Positions 16,120 through 24,741 of a DNA stretch of 64,000 bases are shown here, piece by piece. The notes beneath the pieces are model-generated. The model had not been told where the DNA came from. It saw nothing but the letters and a program-made list of their open reading frames with translations, and ran no database searches. The DNA lies in NCBI RefSeq assembly GCF_002237655.1, contig NZ_NOKT01000018.1, forward strand, positions 1 through 64,000. Direction: 5' to 3'. Position 1 is the stretch's first letter; every line of letters starts with the position of its first letter. This stretch comes from Streptomyces sp. XY006. GTDB taxonomy: Bacteria > Actinomycetota > Actinomycetes > Streptomycetales > Streptomycetaceae. The position numbers and the translations under genes are program-made.

Positions 16120-17991
16120 TCAGGACGGCCTGGCCATCGCCTTGACGAAGGCGCGCTCCACGTCGGCCGCCGACAGCACGCCGTAGATCTCACCGGTCTC
16201 CTCCACCACCAGGTACTCGGTCGCGGGGGTCGCGCGCAGGGCGTCGAGGAGTTCCTCGCCGGACAGTTCCGCCGAGACGCGCATGCCGTCGGTGAGCTCC
16301 TGGGCGAGGCCGCTGACGGCGACCCAGGGGCGGCGGTGCTCCGGTACGCCGACGATGGCGGCCTCGCGGACCAGGGAGAGGGGCTGGCCGTCGGCGTCGA
16401 CGACGACCAGGGCGCGGGCTCCGGCGGCGTTGGCGCGGCGCAGCGCCTCCGAGAGCGGGGTGTCGCTCTCGACGGGGACCGCGCGGCGGGTGAGCGTGCG
16501 CGCGCGCAGTTCGGGGAGGTGCTCGCGCAGGCGTGCCATGCGCAGGCTGTTGCCGGCGCCGGTCCAGATGATCGCGGCGAGGATGGCGGCGAGCAGGGCG
16601 TCCAGGACGGTGTCCATGCCGACGTTGTCCACGGCGTCGGAGCCGAGCGCGCCGGACTGGGTGAGCAGCGGCAGGCCGATGAGGACGGAGACGGCGAGGG
16701 CCCGGCCGACCCAGGCGGCGGCGATGGTGCCGGTCATCGGCTTGCCGGTGAGCTTCCAGACGACCGCGCGCAGCATGCGGCCGCCGTCCAGGGGCAGGCC
16801 GGGCAGCAGGTTGAACGCGGCCACGATGAGGTTGGAGATCATCAGGCCGGCCAGCAGCACGCCCGGGACAGTGCCCGGCTCCACGGCCTGCAGACCGGCG
16901 TAGAAGACGCCGGCCAGGGCGAGGGAGAGCAGCGGGCCGACGAAGGCCAGCACGAATTCCCGGCCGGGGGTCTCGGCCTCCTTCTCGATCTCGGAGACGC
17001 CGCCGAAGAACTGGAGCTGGATGCGGCGGACCGGGAGCTTGAAGCGGAGGGCGGCGACGGTGTGGGCCAGTTCGTGGACCAGCACGGAGGCGTAGAAGGC
17101 CACGGCGAAGAAGAGCGAGACCAGGTAGCGGGTGGCGCCGAGCTCGGGCAGCACACGCTCCAGCTGGCCGCCGAACACCCAGGTGATCAGGGCGGCGACG
17201 AGGAACCAGCTGGGCGCGACGTACACGGGCACCCCGAAGGGCCGCCCCATGAGCAGCCCGCCCCGGGGCTCCGGCCGCTGGGGGGCTGGGCCCTTGCCGT
17301 CGGCGGAGTGCGCGAGGGGGCGGGGGCCGGGGGTGGGGGTGTCGGTGGGCGCGGCAGGGGGGTTACGGAGGCGGTGGTCCGAGACGTCGGGTGCCGCGTG
17401 GCGGGGGTCCGGCCCTGGCCGGCCGGCTGCGGGGCCGGAGGGACGGGGGGCCGTCGCGGGCCCGTCGGCCGGTGAACCGTGGGCGGGGTCGCCGGCGTAG
17501 GCACGGTCGGAGTGCGCGTCGCCGTCGGAGTGGCCTCCGGGCTGGGAGGAACGGCTGCCGTCGCGCGGGGCCGGAGCGTCCGCCGCCGGGGCGGGCCCCA
17601 CCTCTGCGTCGTCGCCCTCGGTGGGGCCCTCCGGGCCAGGCCCGGACACTGCGTCGTCGCCCTTGGAGGTGCCCGTCGGGACAGGCCCGGACGCGGCGGC
17701 GTCGTCCTTGGAGGAACCCTCCGGGGCAGGGCCGGGCGGCGGGGCGTCGCCCTGCGGGGTCTCGGCGGCCTTGTGCTCGGGCACGGTGGCGTCGGTCGTC
17801 GAGGTCTCGGCGTTCGCGTCCGCGTCCCCGGGGGCCGGAGTGTGCGGGGGCGGGGTGTCGTCCGGGTGCTCGGGGGTGAAGCCCCGTCGCTCGACGGGGC
17901 GTTCGTCGGGGGAGGCCGGGGGTCCGGCGTGGTGCTCGGCCGACTCGTCGTTGCCGGACCGCGGCTGCCCGCGCCCGCCGCTCTCCTCCAC
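16120..17991 (-). CDS. Site-2 protease family (M50) membrane metalloprotease with CBS domains
   Basis: 623 residues from a GTG at 17991 (VEESGGRGQ) with GAGGGG upstream. About 245 disordered residues rich in Pro, Asp, Gly and Ala come first, including three 15-residue repeats. The conserved core starts near Met248 (MGRPFGVPVY). It has the zinc motif HELAH (306-310), the third-ligand motif LPLDGG (Asp402), about six membrane spans, then two CBS domains. Such enzymes cut membrane-bound regulators within the bilayer. Homologues I recall have a short N-terminus, so the expansion is notable; an internal start at 17250 would give a normal-sized protein but has no good ribosome site. Confidence 0.87.
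   Translation of the reverse strand: MEESGGRGQPRSGNDESAEHHAGPPASPDERPVERRGFTPEHPDDTPPPHTPAPGDADANAETSTTDATVPEHKAAETPQGDAPPPGPAPEGSSKDDAAASGPVPTGTSKGDDAVSGPGPEGPTEGDDAEVGPAPAADAPAPRDGSRSSQPGGHSDGDAHSDRAYAGDPAHGSPADGPATAPRPSGPAAGRPGPDPRHAAPDVSDHRLRNPPAAPTDTPTPGPRPLAHSADGKGPAPQRPEPRGGLLMGRPFGVPVYVAPSWFLVAALITWVFGGQLERVLPELGATRYLVSLFFAVAFYASVLVHELAHTVAALRFKLPVRRIQLQFFGGVSEIEKEAETPGREFVLAFVGPLLSLALAGVFYAGLQAVEPGTVPGVLLAGLMISNLIVAAFNLLPGLPLDGGRMLRAVVWKLTGKPMTGTIAAAWVGRALAVSVLIGLPLLTQSGALGSDAVDNVGMDTVLDALLAAILAAIIWTGAGNSLRMARLREHLPELRARTLTRRAVPVESDTPLSEALRRANAAGARALVVVDADGQPLSLVREAAIVGVPEHRRPWVAVSGLAQELTDGMRVSAELSGEELLDALRATPATEYLVVEETGEIYGVLSAADVERAFVKAMARPS
17593..17740 (-). repeat. In-frame 45-bp repeats in the M50 protease N-terminus
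   Basis: Three successive 15-residue units: GPAPEGSSKDDAAAS, GPVPTGTSKGDDAVS and GPGPEGPTEGDDAEV. Coordinates are approximate to a few bases. The units differ enough to be older than a very recent slip. Confidence 0.75.
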
Positions 17992-18179
17992 CGGTGTCCC
18001 CTCGTTCGAAGCGTCTCCCGCGCCTGCCGGACGGGAGGGTCTCGAGTCGATGGTATGCGTCCGCCGAGGTGCGTTCCGCCCCGGCACCCCTGTGTTTCCC
18101 GTACGTCGACGGTCCCTCCCGGCTTCCCCCACGCCACGCGCTCGGGTCACTGTCGGTGGCGGGCCGTAAGGTCTGTGGC

Positions 18180-19280
18180 ATGGAGACGAGCAGCGAGGGC
18201 ACGGCGCGGCCCGAGAGCAGCCCTGCCCCGGCGGTGGAGCCGCCGGCCCCGGCGGGGTCCGGGGCCGCGCCGGGGGACACGGCCGCGCAGGCCGTGGCGG
18301 AGGACACCGCCGCGCGGGCCGTGGCGGAGGGCACCGCCGCGCAGGCCGTGGCGGAGGCGGCGGCGGAGACGGCCGCCGTCAGCGACCTCGTGACGGGGCC
18401 CCGCGCCATACCGCCCGCCTCGCTGTCCCCCTCGCGGGCGAGCGACTTCATGCAGTGCCCGCTGCTGTACCGCTTCCGGGTCATCGACCGCCTCCCGGAG
18501 AAGCCCAGCGAGGCGGCGACCCGGGGCACGCTGGTGCACGCGGTCCTGGAGCGCCTCTTCGACGCCCCGGCGGCGGAGCGTACGCCGCCCCGGGCGAAGT
18601 CGCTGATCCCCGGCCAGTGGGACCGGTTGCGTGAGACGCGGCCGGAGGTCGGGGAGCTGTTCGCCGACGACCCCGAGGGCGAGCGGCTGGCGCGCTGGCT
18701 GGGCGAGGCGGAGCGGCTCGTCGAGCGCTGGTTCACGCTGGAGGACCCCAGCCGGCTGGAGCCGGCCGAGCGGGAGCTGTTCGTCGAGGCGGAGCTGGAC
18801 TCGGGGCTGCGGCTGCGCGGCATCATCGACCGGGTCGACGTGGCGCCCACGGGCGAGGTGCGGATCGTCGACTACAAGACGGGCAAGGCGCCCCGGCCCG
18901 AGTACTCCGAGGGCGCCCTGTTCCAGATGAAGTTCTACGCCCTGGTCGTCTGGCGGCTGAAGAACGTGGTGCCGCGCCGGCTGCAGCTGGTCTACCTCGG
19001 CAGCGGTGAGGTGCTCACGTACGACCCGGTCCTCGCGGATCTGGAGCGGGTCGAGCGCAAGCTGCTGGCGCTGTGGGAGGCGATCCGGCTGGCGACGGAG
19101 ACGGGCGACTGGCGGCCGCGGCCGACGAAGCTGTGCGGCTGGTGCGACCACCAGGCGCACTGCCCGGAGTTCGGCGGCACTCCCCCGCCGTATCCGCTGC
19201 CGGTGCGGGAGGCGGACGCCGGCGGCGGCCCGGGGCTCGTCCCCCGGGCGGACGCGGTCACCGCCGGTGAGGGCGCCTGA
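18180..19280 (+). CDS. RecB-family PD-(D/E)XK exonuclease with iron-sulfur cluster
   Basis: 366 residues. After an Ala-rich leader (about 1-75, with 9-residue repeats) comes the nuclease: GTLVHAVLERLF with His120, GIIDRVD (Asp217/220) and IVDYKTGK (Asp231, Lys233), the Mg-binding active site. Cys93 together with Cys319, Cys322 and Cys328 (CGWCDHQAHC) matches the split 4-Cys [4Fe-4S] staple of AddB/Cas4-like nucleases. A role in DNA repair is likely; the partner is unknown. The ATG at 18180 (METSSEG) follows AAGG. It is divergent from the M50 protease gene. Confidence 0.9.
   Translation: METSSEGTARPESSPAPAVEPPAPAGSGAAPGDTAAQAVAEDTAARAVAEGTAAQAVAEAAAETAAVSDLVTGPRAIPPASLSPSRASDFMQCPLLYRFRVIDRLPEKPSEAATRGTLVHAVLERLFDAPAAERTPPRAKSLIPGQWDRLRETRPEVGELFADDPEGERLARWLGEAERLVERWFTLEDPSRLEPAERELFVEAELDSGLRLRGIIDRVDVAPTGEVRIVDYKTGKAPRPEYSEGALFQMKFYALVVWRLKNVVPRRLQLVYLGSGEVLTYDPVLADLERVERKLLALWEAIRLATETGDWRPRPTKLCGWCDHQAHCPEFGGTPPPYPLPVREADAGGGPGLVPRADAVTAGEGA
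18276..18356 (+). repeat. Three 27-bp tandem repeats in the RecB-family gene
   Basis: Units at 18276-18302, 18303-18329 and 18330-18356 encode DTAAQAVAE, DTAARAVAE and GTAAQAVAE. They lie in the low-complexity leader, ahead of the nuclease domain. Confidence 0.85.
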
Positions 19281-19334
19281 GTCCGGCGGGCCCGCGCAGG
19301 GCAGAATGGGGCCGGACTAGCGAAGGAGACTTAC

Positions 19335-20006
19335 GTGGCCATCCGCGTCCTACTGGTCGACGACCAGCCACTGCTCCGTACGGGCTTCCGGATGATCCTG
19401 GAGGCCGAGCAGGACCTCGCGGTCGTCGGCGAGGCCGGAGACGGCCTCCAGGCGCTCGACCAGGTGCGGGCCCTGCAGCCCGACGTGGTCCTGATGGACA
19501 TCCGCATGCCGCGGATGGACGGTGTGGAGGCGACCCGGCAGATCACCGGCCCCGGGCGCGACGGCCCGGCGAAGGTCCTGGTGCTGACCACCTTCGACCT
19601 GGACGAGTACGTGGTGGAGGCCCTGCGCGCGGGGGCCAGCGGCTTCCTGCTGAAGGACGCACCGGCCAACGAGCTGGTCCAGGCGATCCGGGTCGTGGCC
19701 GCGGGTGAGGCGATGCTCGCGCCGAGCATCACGCGCCGTCTGCTCGACAAGTACGCCACGCATCTGCCGTCGGGCGACGAGCCGGTGCCGGACACGCTGC
19801 ACACCCTCACCGACCGTGAGGTCGAGGTGCTGAAGCTGGTGGCGCGCGGGCTGTCCAACGCGGAGATCGCCGCGGACCTGTTCGTCAGCGAGACCACCGT
19901 CAAGACGCACGTCGGGCACGTGCTCACCAAGCTGGGGCTGCGCGACCGCGTGCAGGCGGCGGTGTACGCCTACGAGAGCGGTCTGGTGCGCCCGGGAGCG
20001 CAGTAG
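19335..20006 (+). CDS. LuxR/NarL-family response regulator
   Basis: 223 residues from a GTG with GAAGGAG before it. Receiver domain residues 1-120: acidic pocket DD (9-10), phosphoacceptor Asp55 in LMDIRMPRMDG, and Lys in FLLKDAP. The C-terminal LuxR helix-turn-helix follows (LTDREVEVLKLVARGLSNAEIA). No histidine kinase gene is nearby, so the partner is elsewhere or it is an orphan. It directly follows the RecB-family gene, 54 bp away, and may share its transcript. Confidence 0.93.
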   Translation: MAIRVLLVDDQPLLRTGFRMILEAEQDLAVVGEAGDGLQALDQVRALQPDVVLMDIRMPRMDGVEATRQITGPGRDGPAKVLVLTTFDLDEYVVEALRAGASGFLLKDAPANELVQAIRVVAAGEAMLAPSITRRLLDKYATHLPSGDEPVPDTLHTLTDREVEVLKLVARGLSNAEIAADLFVSETTVKTHVGHVLTKLGLRDRVQAAVYAYESGLVRPGAQ

Positions 20007-20032
20007 ACCTCACGGCACACGCGCCCACCCGC

Positions 20033-20080
20033 GCACCCACGCACCCACGCACCCACGCACCCACGCACCCACGCACCCAC
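20033..20080. repeat. Octanucleotide tandem repeat, six perfect copies
   Basis: GCACCCAC is repeated six times, with degenerate copies on both sides (about 20019-20090). It lies just after the response regulator stop and before the terminator. It looks like a slippage-prone microsatellite. Confidence 0.95.
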
Positions 20081-20110
20081 GCACACGCAAACCGCACACC
20101 GCGCACGAAG

Positions 20111-20147
20111 AGAAGGGCGCCCCCCGCCGAGCAGGGGGCGCCCTTCT
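20111..20147. terminator. Bidirectional terminator between convergent genes
   Basis: AGAAGGGCGCCCCC (20111-20124) pairs perfectly with 20134-20147 across a 9-nt loop, between the response regulator and the first binding-protein gene, which point at each other. Confidence 0.85.
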
Positions 20148-20165
20148 TCACGTCACATCCGTGCG

Positions 20166-21749
20166 TCAGACGTCCTTGCTCAGCTCCCAGAAGCGGAACA
20201 CGGTCGACGCGTCGAGGCAGTACTCCAGGCCGTAGACGCCGTCGCGGACGACCGCGTACTGCTTGGCCTGCCACACCGGCAGGACGGGGAGTTCCTCGGC
20301 GACGATGTCCTGCAGCTCGCCGAACTCCTTGTCCGTGGCGGCCCGGTTGGTCAGCGAGGCGGTGCGCGGGATGAGCGAGCCGGTGATGGTGCCGTTCTCG
20401 TAGTTGTTGTTCAGCACGTTGCCCTTGCCGAAGAAGGGGGCCGTGAAGTTGTCGGCGTCCGGGTAGTCGGGGACCCAGCCCTTCACGTAGACGCCGTACT
20501 TGCCGGCCGCGATGTCCTTCTCGTACTGGCCGAAGGCCACGGACTTCACGTCGGCGTCGAACAGACCGCTGGCGTTGAGCTGGCCGGCGATGGCGTTCAG
20601 CTCCTGGTCGGTGGCGGGGCCGTAGCGGGACGGGGTCGACCAGAGGGTCAGCTTCACCTTGCCGGTGATGCCGTCCTCGCGCAGCGCGTCGGCGGCCTTG
20701 GCCTTGGAGGGCCGGGCGCCGTAGGTGTCGAAGAAGGCGGTGTTGTGGCCGGCGATGCCGGCCGGGATGATCGAGTACAGCGGGGTCGCGGTGCCCTGGT
20801 AGACGTCCCGGATCAGGGCCTCGCGGTCGAGCAGGTGGGCGATGGCCTTGCGGACGCCGAGCTTGCCGGCGACCGGGTGGTCCATGTTGAACACCAGGTG
20901 CTGGACCTCGGCGCTGCTGCCCTCGACGACCTCGGCGCCGGTGCCGTCGTCGGCCTTCTCCATGTCGGCGATGTCGCCCGCGGTCAGACCGCGGTAGGCG
21001 ATGTCGACTTCCTCGTTCTGGATGGCCTGCTTCAGGGCGGTCTGGTCGCCGTCGAAGAACTTGAGCGTCACGCCGGTGTTCTTCACCTCGGCGGTGCCCT
21101 TGTAGTTCTCGTTGACGGAGAAGACGGCCTGGTTCTCGTCGATCGAGTCGAGCTTGTAGGGGCCGGAGCCGACGGCCTGGCCGTCCTTGCGCAGCCCGTC
21201 CGCGTCGTACGCGCGGTGGTCGACGATGGACCCGGCGCCGGAGGCGATCTTGCTGGGGAAGGTGGCGTCGGCCGTGTTGAGCCGGAAGACGACCGTCTTC
21301 TCGTCGGGCGTCTCGACCTTCTCCAGCGTGGGGAACATGATCGCGGGCCCGTCGGGGTCGTTGATCTTCAGCATGCGGTCGAAGGTGAACTTGACGTCCT
21401 TCGAGGTGAGTTCGTCACCGTTGCTGAACTTCAGCCCGTCCTTCAGGGTGCACTTGTAGACCGTGGTCTGTGCGTCGCTGAACGCGCAGCTCTCCGCGGC
21501 CTCGGGCTGGGGTTCGGTGGCGCCCTTGGGGAAGCTGAGCAGCGACTGGAAGACGTTGTTGAACAACAGCCAGGAGCCCGGGTCGTAGCCGGATGCCGGG
21601 TCGGTGGCCAGGACGTCGTCGGACATCCCCACCACCACGTTGGAGCCGTCCCCCGCGGAGTTTCCGGTCTCCGTGCCACAGCCGGTCAGCAGTCCGGAGG
21701 CGAGCCCGGCCACGATGGGCAGGACCGGCCACTGGTTGCGCATGTTCAC
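20166..21749 (-). CDS. Peptide/oligopeptide ABC transporter substrate-binding lipoprotein (family 5)
   Basis: 527 residues from a GTG at 21749 (VNMRNQWPV), with AAGG about 8 bases upstream. The lipobox LLTGC places the acylated Cys at residue 24. The mature protein is a family-5 solute-binding fold: the CTLKDGLKFSNGDELTSKDV block, GSGPYKLDS, and the KGWVPDYPDADNF motif near the C-terminus. It should capture peptides or related solutes outside the membrane. No permease or ATPase gene is adjacent; a close paralogue lies immediately upstream on the same strand. Confidence 0.9.
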   Translation of the reverse strand: MNMRNQWPVLPIVAGLASGLLTGCGTETGNSAGDGSNVVVGMSDDVLATDPASGYDPGSWLLFNNVFQSLLSFPKGATEPQPEAAESCAFSDAQTTVYKCTLKDGLKFSNGDELTSKDVKFTFDRMLKINDPDGPAIMFPTLEKVETPDEKTVVFRLNTADATFPSKIASGAGSIVDHRAYDADGLRKDGQAVGSGPYKLDSIDENQAVFSVNENYKGTAEVKNTGVTLKFFDGDQTALKQAIQNEEVDIAYRGLTAGDIADMEKADDGTGAEVVEGSSAEVQHLVFNMDHPVAGKLGVRKAIAHLLDREALIRDVYQGTATPLYSIIPAGIAGHNTAFFDTYGARPSKAKAADALREDGITGKVKLTLWSTPSRYGPATDQELNAIAGQLNASGLFDADVKSVAFGQYEKDIAAGKYGVYVKGWVPDYPDADNFTAPFFGKGNVLNNNYENGTITGSLIPRTASLTNRAATDKEFGELQDIVAEELPVLPVWQAKQYAVVRDGVYGLEYCLDASTVFRFWELSKDV

Positions 21750-21780
21750 GTGTGTGCCTTGTCGTCGGTTCTCGAGAACG

Positions 21781-21805
21781 CCCGGAGCCTGTCCCCGGCT
21801 CCGGG
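21781..21805 (-). terminator. Hairpin between the two binding-protein genes
   Basis: CCCGGAGCC and GGCTCCGGG pair perfectly (9 bp, 7-nt loop). A second, imperfect GC-rich dyad follows at about 21810-21847. Together they suggest that most transcription of the upstream gene stops here. Confidence 0.55.
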
Positions 21806-21857
21806 GCACGGTTCCCCGGGGGCCGCGGTCACCGGCCCCGGGGTTCCATCGGGTGCG

Positions 21858-23462
21858 TCAGCCGCTCACACCGCGCCCGAGCTCCCACAGCTGGAGCGTC
21901 GAGGAGGAGTTGAGGGCGTAGGCAGTACCGGTGATGTCGTCGCGCGCGGCGACGTACTGCTTGCCCTGCCACAGCGGCAGCACCGGCACGTCACTGGCGA
22001 CGATGTCCTGAATGTCCGTCAGGCTGGTGGAGGCGGACAGCCGGTCCGCCTCACGGCGGGACTCGGGGATCAGGGTGTTGCGGATGCGGCCGTTGGCGTA
22101 GGGCGAGCCGAGGGTGTTGTCCTTGTCGAGGAACGGCGCGAGGAAGTTGTCGGCGTCCGGGAAGTCCGGGAACCAGCCCATGCCGTAGACGTCGTACTCG
22201 CCCTTCTTCTCGGCCGGGCGGAACGTGTCCCACGGGGTGCCCTTGATGCCGACCTCGAACAGCCCGCTGGAGTTCAGCTGGTCGCGCAGGACCTCGAACT
22301 CCTTCTTGGTGCCGGGGCCGTAGTGGTCGGTCGTGTAGTGCAGCGTGAGCTTCACCGGGGTGGTGACGTTCGCCTGGTTGAGCAGCGAGCGCGCCTTGGT
22401 GACGCTCGGGTCGCCGTACTTGTTGAAGAACGAGTTGGAGTGGCCCGTGACGCTGGCCGGGACCAGCGAGTACAGCGGCTCGGCCTGGGAGCCGTAGACC
22501 TTGGCGACCAGGGCGCTGCGGTTGACGACCTGGGCCATCGCCTGGCGCACGGCCTTGGACTTCACGCTCGGGGCGTCGGTGTCGAAGCCCAGGTAGCGGA
22601 TCTCCAGGCCGGGCATCTCGACGAGGTCGACCTCGGTGTCCGCGTCGCCCGAGAGCTTGCGGATCTGGTCCGGGGACATGGCGCGGGTCATCAGGTCGAT
22701 GTCGCCCTTCTCCAGCGCCTCGCCCATGGCGTCGGCGTCCTTGAAGGAGACCATCTCGACCTTGTCGTTGTTCACCTTGAGGGTCCCCTTGTACTCGGGG
22801 TTCCTGGTGAACTCGGCCCGGACCATCTCGTCGTTCTCGACGACGGCCTTGAGGGTGTACGGACCCGAGCCTTCGAGGTCGAAACCGTCGCGCAGCTTGT
22901 TCTTCGGGTAGTCGTCCGGGTCGACGATGCCCGCGACCGGGGTCGACAGCTTGTAGGGGAAGGTGGCGTCGGCCGTCTTCAGGTGGAAGATGACCTCGCG
23001 GTCGCCCTGCGTCTCGACGGTGTCGACCGTGGACAGCAGGGCGAAGACACCGCTGTCGGCCTTGAGGGAGAGGGCGCGGTCGATGGAGTACTTCACGTCG
23101 GCCGCGGTGACGGGGTCGCCGTTGGCGAACTTCAGGCCGTCGCGCAGGGTGCAGGCGTAGCGCTCGTTGCCGGTGTCGGTGAAGCCGCAGCGCTCGGCGG
23201 CCTCGGGGACCGGCTCGCCCTCACCGCGCGGCTGGATCATCAGCGTCTGCACGGTCTGGCGCAGGACGTTCCAGGTGCCGACGTCGTAGGCGTACGCCGG
23301 GTCGAGGGGCGCGGGCGCGTCCTTCGAGGCGGTGAACCGGTCCGTGGTGCCGACGACGATCGCGTCGCTGTCGCCGCTCCCACTGCCGGAACCGCCGCAG
23401 GCGGCGAGCACCGGCGCGAGCAGGCCGACGACGGCCGGCAGCACCAAAGTCTTGCGGTTCAT
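21858..23462 (-). CDS. Peptide/oligopeptide ABC transporter substrate-binding lipoprotein (family 5), paralogue
   Basis: 534 residues from the ATG at 23462, with GGAG 10 bases upstream. The signal peptide ends in the lipobox LAAC (Cys about residue 22), then a Gly/Ser linker. It shares with its neighbour the CTLRDGLKFANGDPVTAADV and GMGWFPDFPDADNF motifs and overall length, so the pair arose by duplication. No transporter subunits are nearby. Preceded by a 409-bp region with no gene, which holds its promoter; a TAATCT hexamer at 23559-23554 is a weak -10 candidate. Confidence 0.9.
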   Translation of the reverse strand: MNRKTLVLPAVVGLLAPVLAACGGSGSGSGDSDAIVVGTTDRFTASKDAPAPLDPAYAYDVGTWNVLRQTVQTLMIQPRGEGEPVPEAAERCGFTDTGNERYACTLRDGLKFANGDPVTAADVKYSIDRALSLKADSGVFALLSTVDTVETQGDREVIFHLKTADATFPYKLSTPVAGIVDPDDYPKNKLRDGFDLEGSGPYTLKAVVENDEMVRAEFTRNPEYKGTLKVNNDKVEMVSFKDADAMGEALEKGDIDLMTRAMSPDQIRKLSGDADTEVDLVEMPGLEIRYLGFDTDAPSVKSKAVRQAMAQVVNRSALVAKVYGSQAEPLYSLVPASVTGHSNSFFNKYGDPSVTKARSLLNQANVTTPVKLTLHYTTDHYGPGTKKEFEVLRDQLNSSGLFEVGIKGTPWDTFRPAEKKGEYDVYGMGWFPDFPDADNFLAPFLDKDNTLGSPYANGRIRNTLIPESRREADRLSASTSLTDIQDIVASDVPVLPLWQGKQYVAARDDITGTAYALNSSSTLQLWELGRGVSG

Positions 23463-23871
23463 GCTCGAGTTTCTCCAGAGCTGTCGACTCCGTGTACCCG
23501 GCATGCAGGGGTGGCGCAGCGGATCACGGGGGTGGGGCGAGGTTCTCGCGACGAGATTAGTCCGGCCCGGCAGGAACCTTCGCAGCCACTGGAGTTGAGC
23601 ACCCATCACGCTGCGGAACCGGGCGTGGACACACCGAAAACCCGACAGCGGAAGCTTTGGTACAGCGTTCCATGAATCGGGACACAAGGGCACGCCGACG
23701 GCCCCCCGGAGGGGGTGCACAGCACACACCGGACCCGCTGTCGACCCCGGATCGCGTGGGGAACGTCACACGCGTAAACAGGTTCGAGGGTACGGGAATT
23801 CGGTCATCCGCAGGGGTTCGAATTCACCTGCGGAATTACCGCCCTATCCCCGCTGCACGCTGGGTGAACGG
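23463..23871. other. Non-coding stretch between binding protein and HAD genes
   Basis: No credible gene in 409 bp. It holds the upstream region of the second binding-protein gene and, near 23808-23833, a hairpin beyond the HAD stop. I see no further structure that I can support. Confidence 0.6.
23807..23834 (-). terminator. Hairpin after the HAD phosphatase gene
   Basis: TCCGCAGG (23807-23814) pairs with CCTGCGGA (23827-23834) across a 12-nt loop, 37 bp beyond the HAD stop on the minus strand. Confidence 0.5.
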
Positions 23872-24573
23872 CTAGCGCATTTCCGTCATCAGACCGTGCA
23901 GAAATGTCAGGTCGACCTCTTCGAGCGAGCTGACCACCGTGCGCCTGAGGGCCGGCTGGATGGGGGCGACGGAGGGCACGGCCACGACCCGGCAGCCGGC
24001 GGCCTCCGCCGCGGCGACGCCGGTGGCGGTGTCCTCGATGACGGCACAGCGGGCCGGGTCCGCTCCGAGCCCGGCGGCGGCCGCCAGGTAGGGGTCGGGG
24101 TGGGGCTTGGTGCGCGGCACCTCGTCGCCGGCGACCGACAGGTGGAAGTGGTGCGCGCCGAGCGAGGCGAGCACGCGGTCGATGATGCGCCGGTGCGAGG
24201 CGGAGACGAGGGCCGTGGGGATCTCGTACTCGTACAGCTCGGCGAGCAGCCGGCCGGCGCCCGGCATCAGCGGCAGGGCGCGTCCGATGCGCTCCTCGAA
24301 GCCGTCGTTGAGCAGGACCGTGAGTTCGTCGAGGCCGATGTCGGCTCCGGTGGCCTCGATCAGGAAGCCCGCGCTGCGGGTCATGGGACCGCCGACCACG
24401 ACATGGCGCCAGGACTCGTCGAGGGTGTGGCCGAGCGAGGCGAAGACCTCGACCTCGACGTCCCACCAGAAGCCCTCCGTGTCCACCAGGGTGCCGTCCA
24501 TGTCGAGGAGCACGGCCTGGAGGGCCGACCCTTCGGCCGTCCGGGTACCGAGCGCGGGGACCGTACTGGTCAT
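23872..24573 (-). CDS. HAD-superfamily phosphatase (beta-phosphoglucomutase-like)
   Basis: 233 residues. HAD motif I is LDMDGTLVDTEG (nucleophile and acid Asp near residues 24 and 26), motif II SASH, motif III Lys in TKPHPDPY, motif IV EDTATG. A helical cap lies between motifs I and II. Such enzymes hydrolyse small phosphorylated sugars; the substrate is unknown. The ATG at 24573 has AAGGAGG 7 bases upstream, which decides it over the in-frame start at 24696. It lies downstream of metH on the same strand, behind a hairpin. Confidence 0.92.
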   Translation of the reverse strand: MTSTVPALGTRTAEGSALQAVLLDMDGTLVDTEGFWWDVEVEVFASLGHTLDESWRHVVVGGPMTRSAGFLIEATGADIGLDELTVLLNDGFEERIGRALPLMPGAGRLLAELYEYEIPTALVSASHRRIIDRVLASLGAHHFHLSVAGDEVPRTKPHPDPYLAAAAGLGADPARCAVIEDTATGVAAAEAAGCRVVAVPSVAPIQPALRRTVVSSLEEVDLTFLHGLMTEMR

Positions 24574-24597
24574 CCACCTACCTCCTTGAGGGACGAT

Positions 24598-24628
24598 CAG
24601 GCCGGCTCCCACGAGGGGAACCGGCCTG
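24598..24628 (-). terminator. Hairpin between metH and the HAD gene
   Basis: CAGGCCGG (24598-24605) pairs with CCGGCCTG (24621-24628), and four further inner pairs follow one mismatch, with a short loop. It ends only 25 bases before the HAD start, so it could be a metH terminator or structured leader of the HAD gene. Confidence 0.55.
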
Positions 24629-24741
24629 CAGTGGACCGACCAGTCTACGTCGTGTCCGGCGTAAGTGCCTCGTTTGGCCGCTGTGCCGCCGGGCACACGG
24701 TGCGTACGCCGGGGGTGGCGGCGTGTGCCCGGCGGGCCGGG

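Noticed and set aside
18159..19160. Minus-strand frame opposite the RecB-family gene
   Set aside because: Low-complexity Arg/Leu product with no motifs, whereas the plus-strand frame has all catalytic residues.
20033..20080. CRISPR-like array
   Set aside because: The 8-bp units are contiguous, with no unique spacers and no cas genes.
23811..23834. tRNA T-arm-like sequence GGTTCGAATTC
   Set aside because: No acceptor, D or anticodon arm surrounds it. It is better explained as the loop of a terminator-like hairpin.
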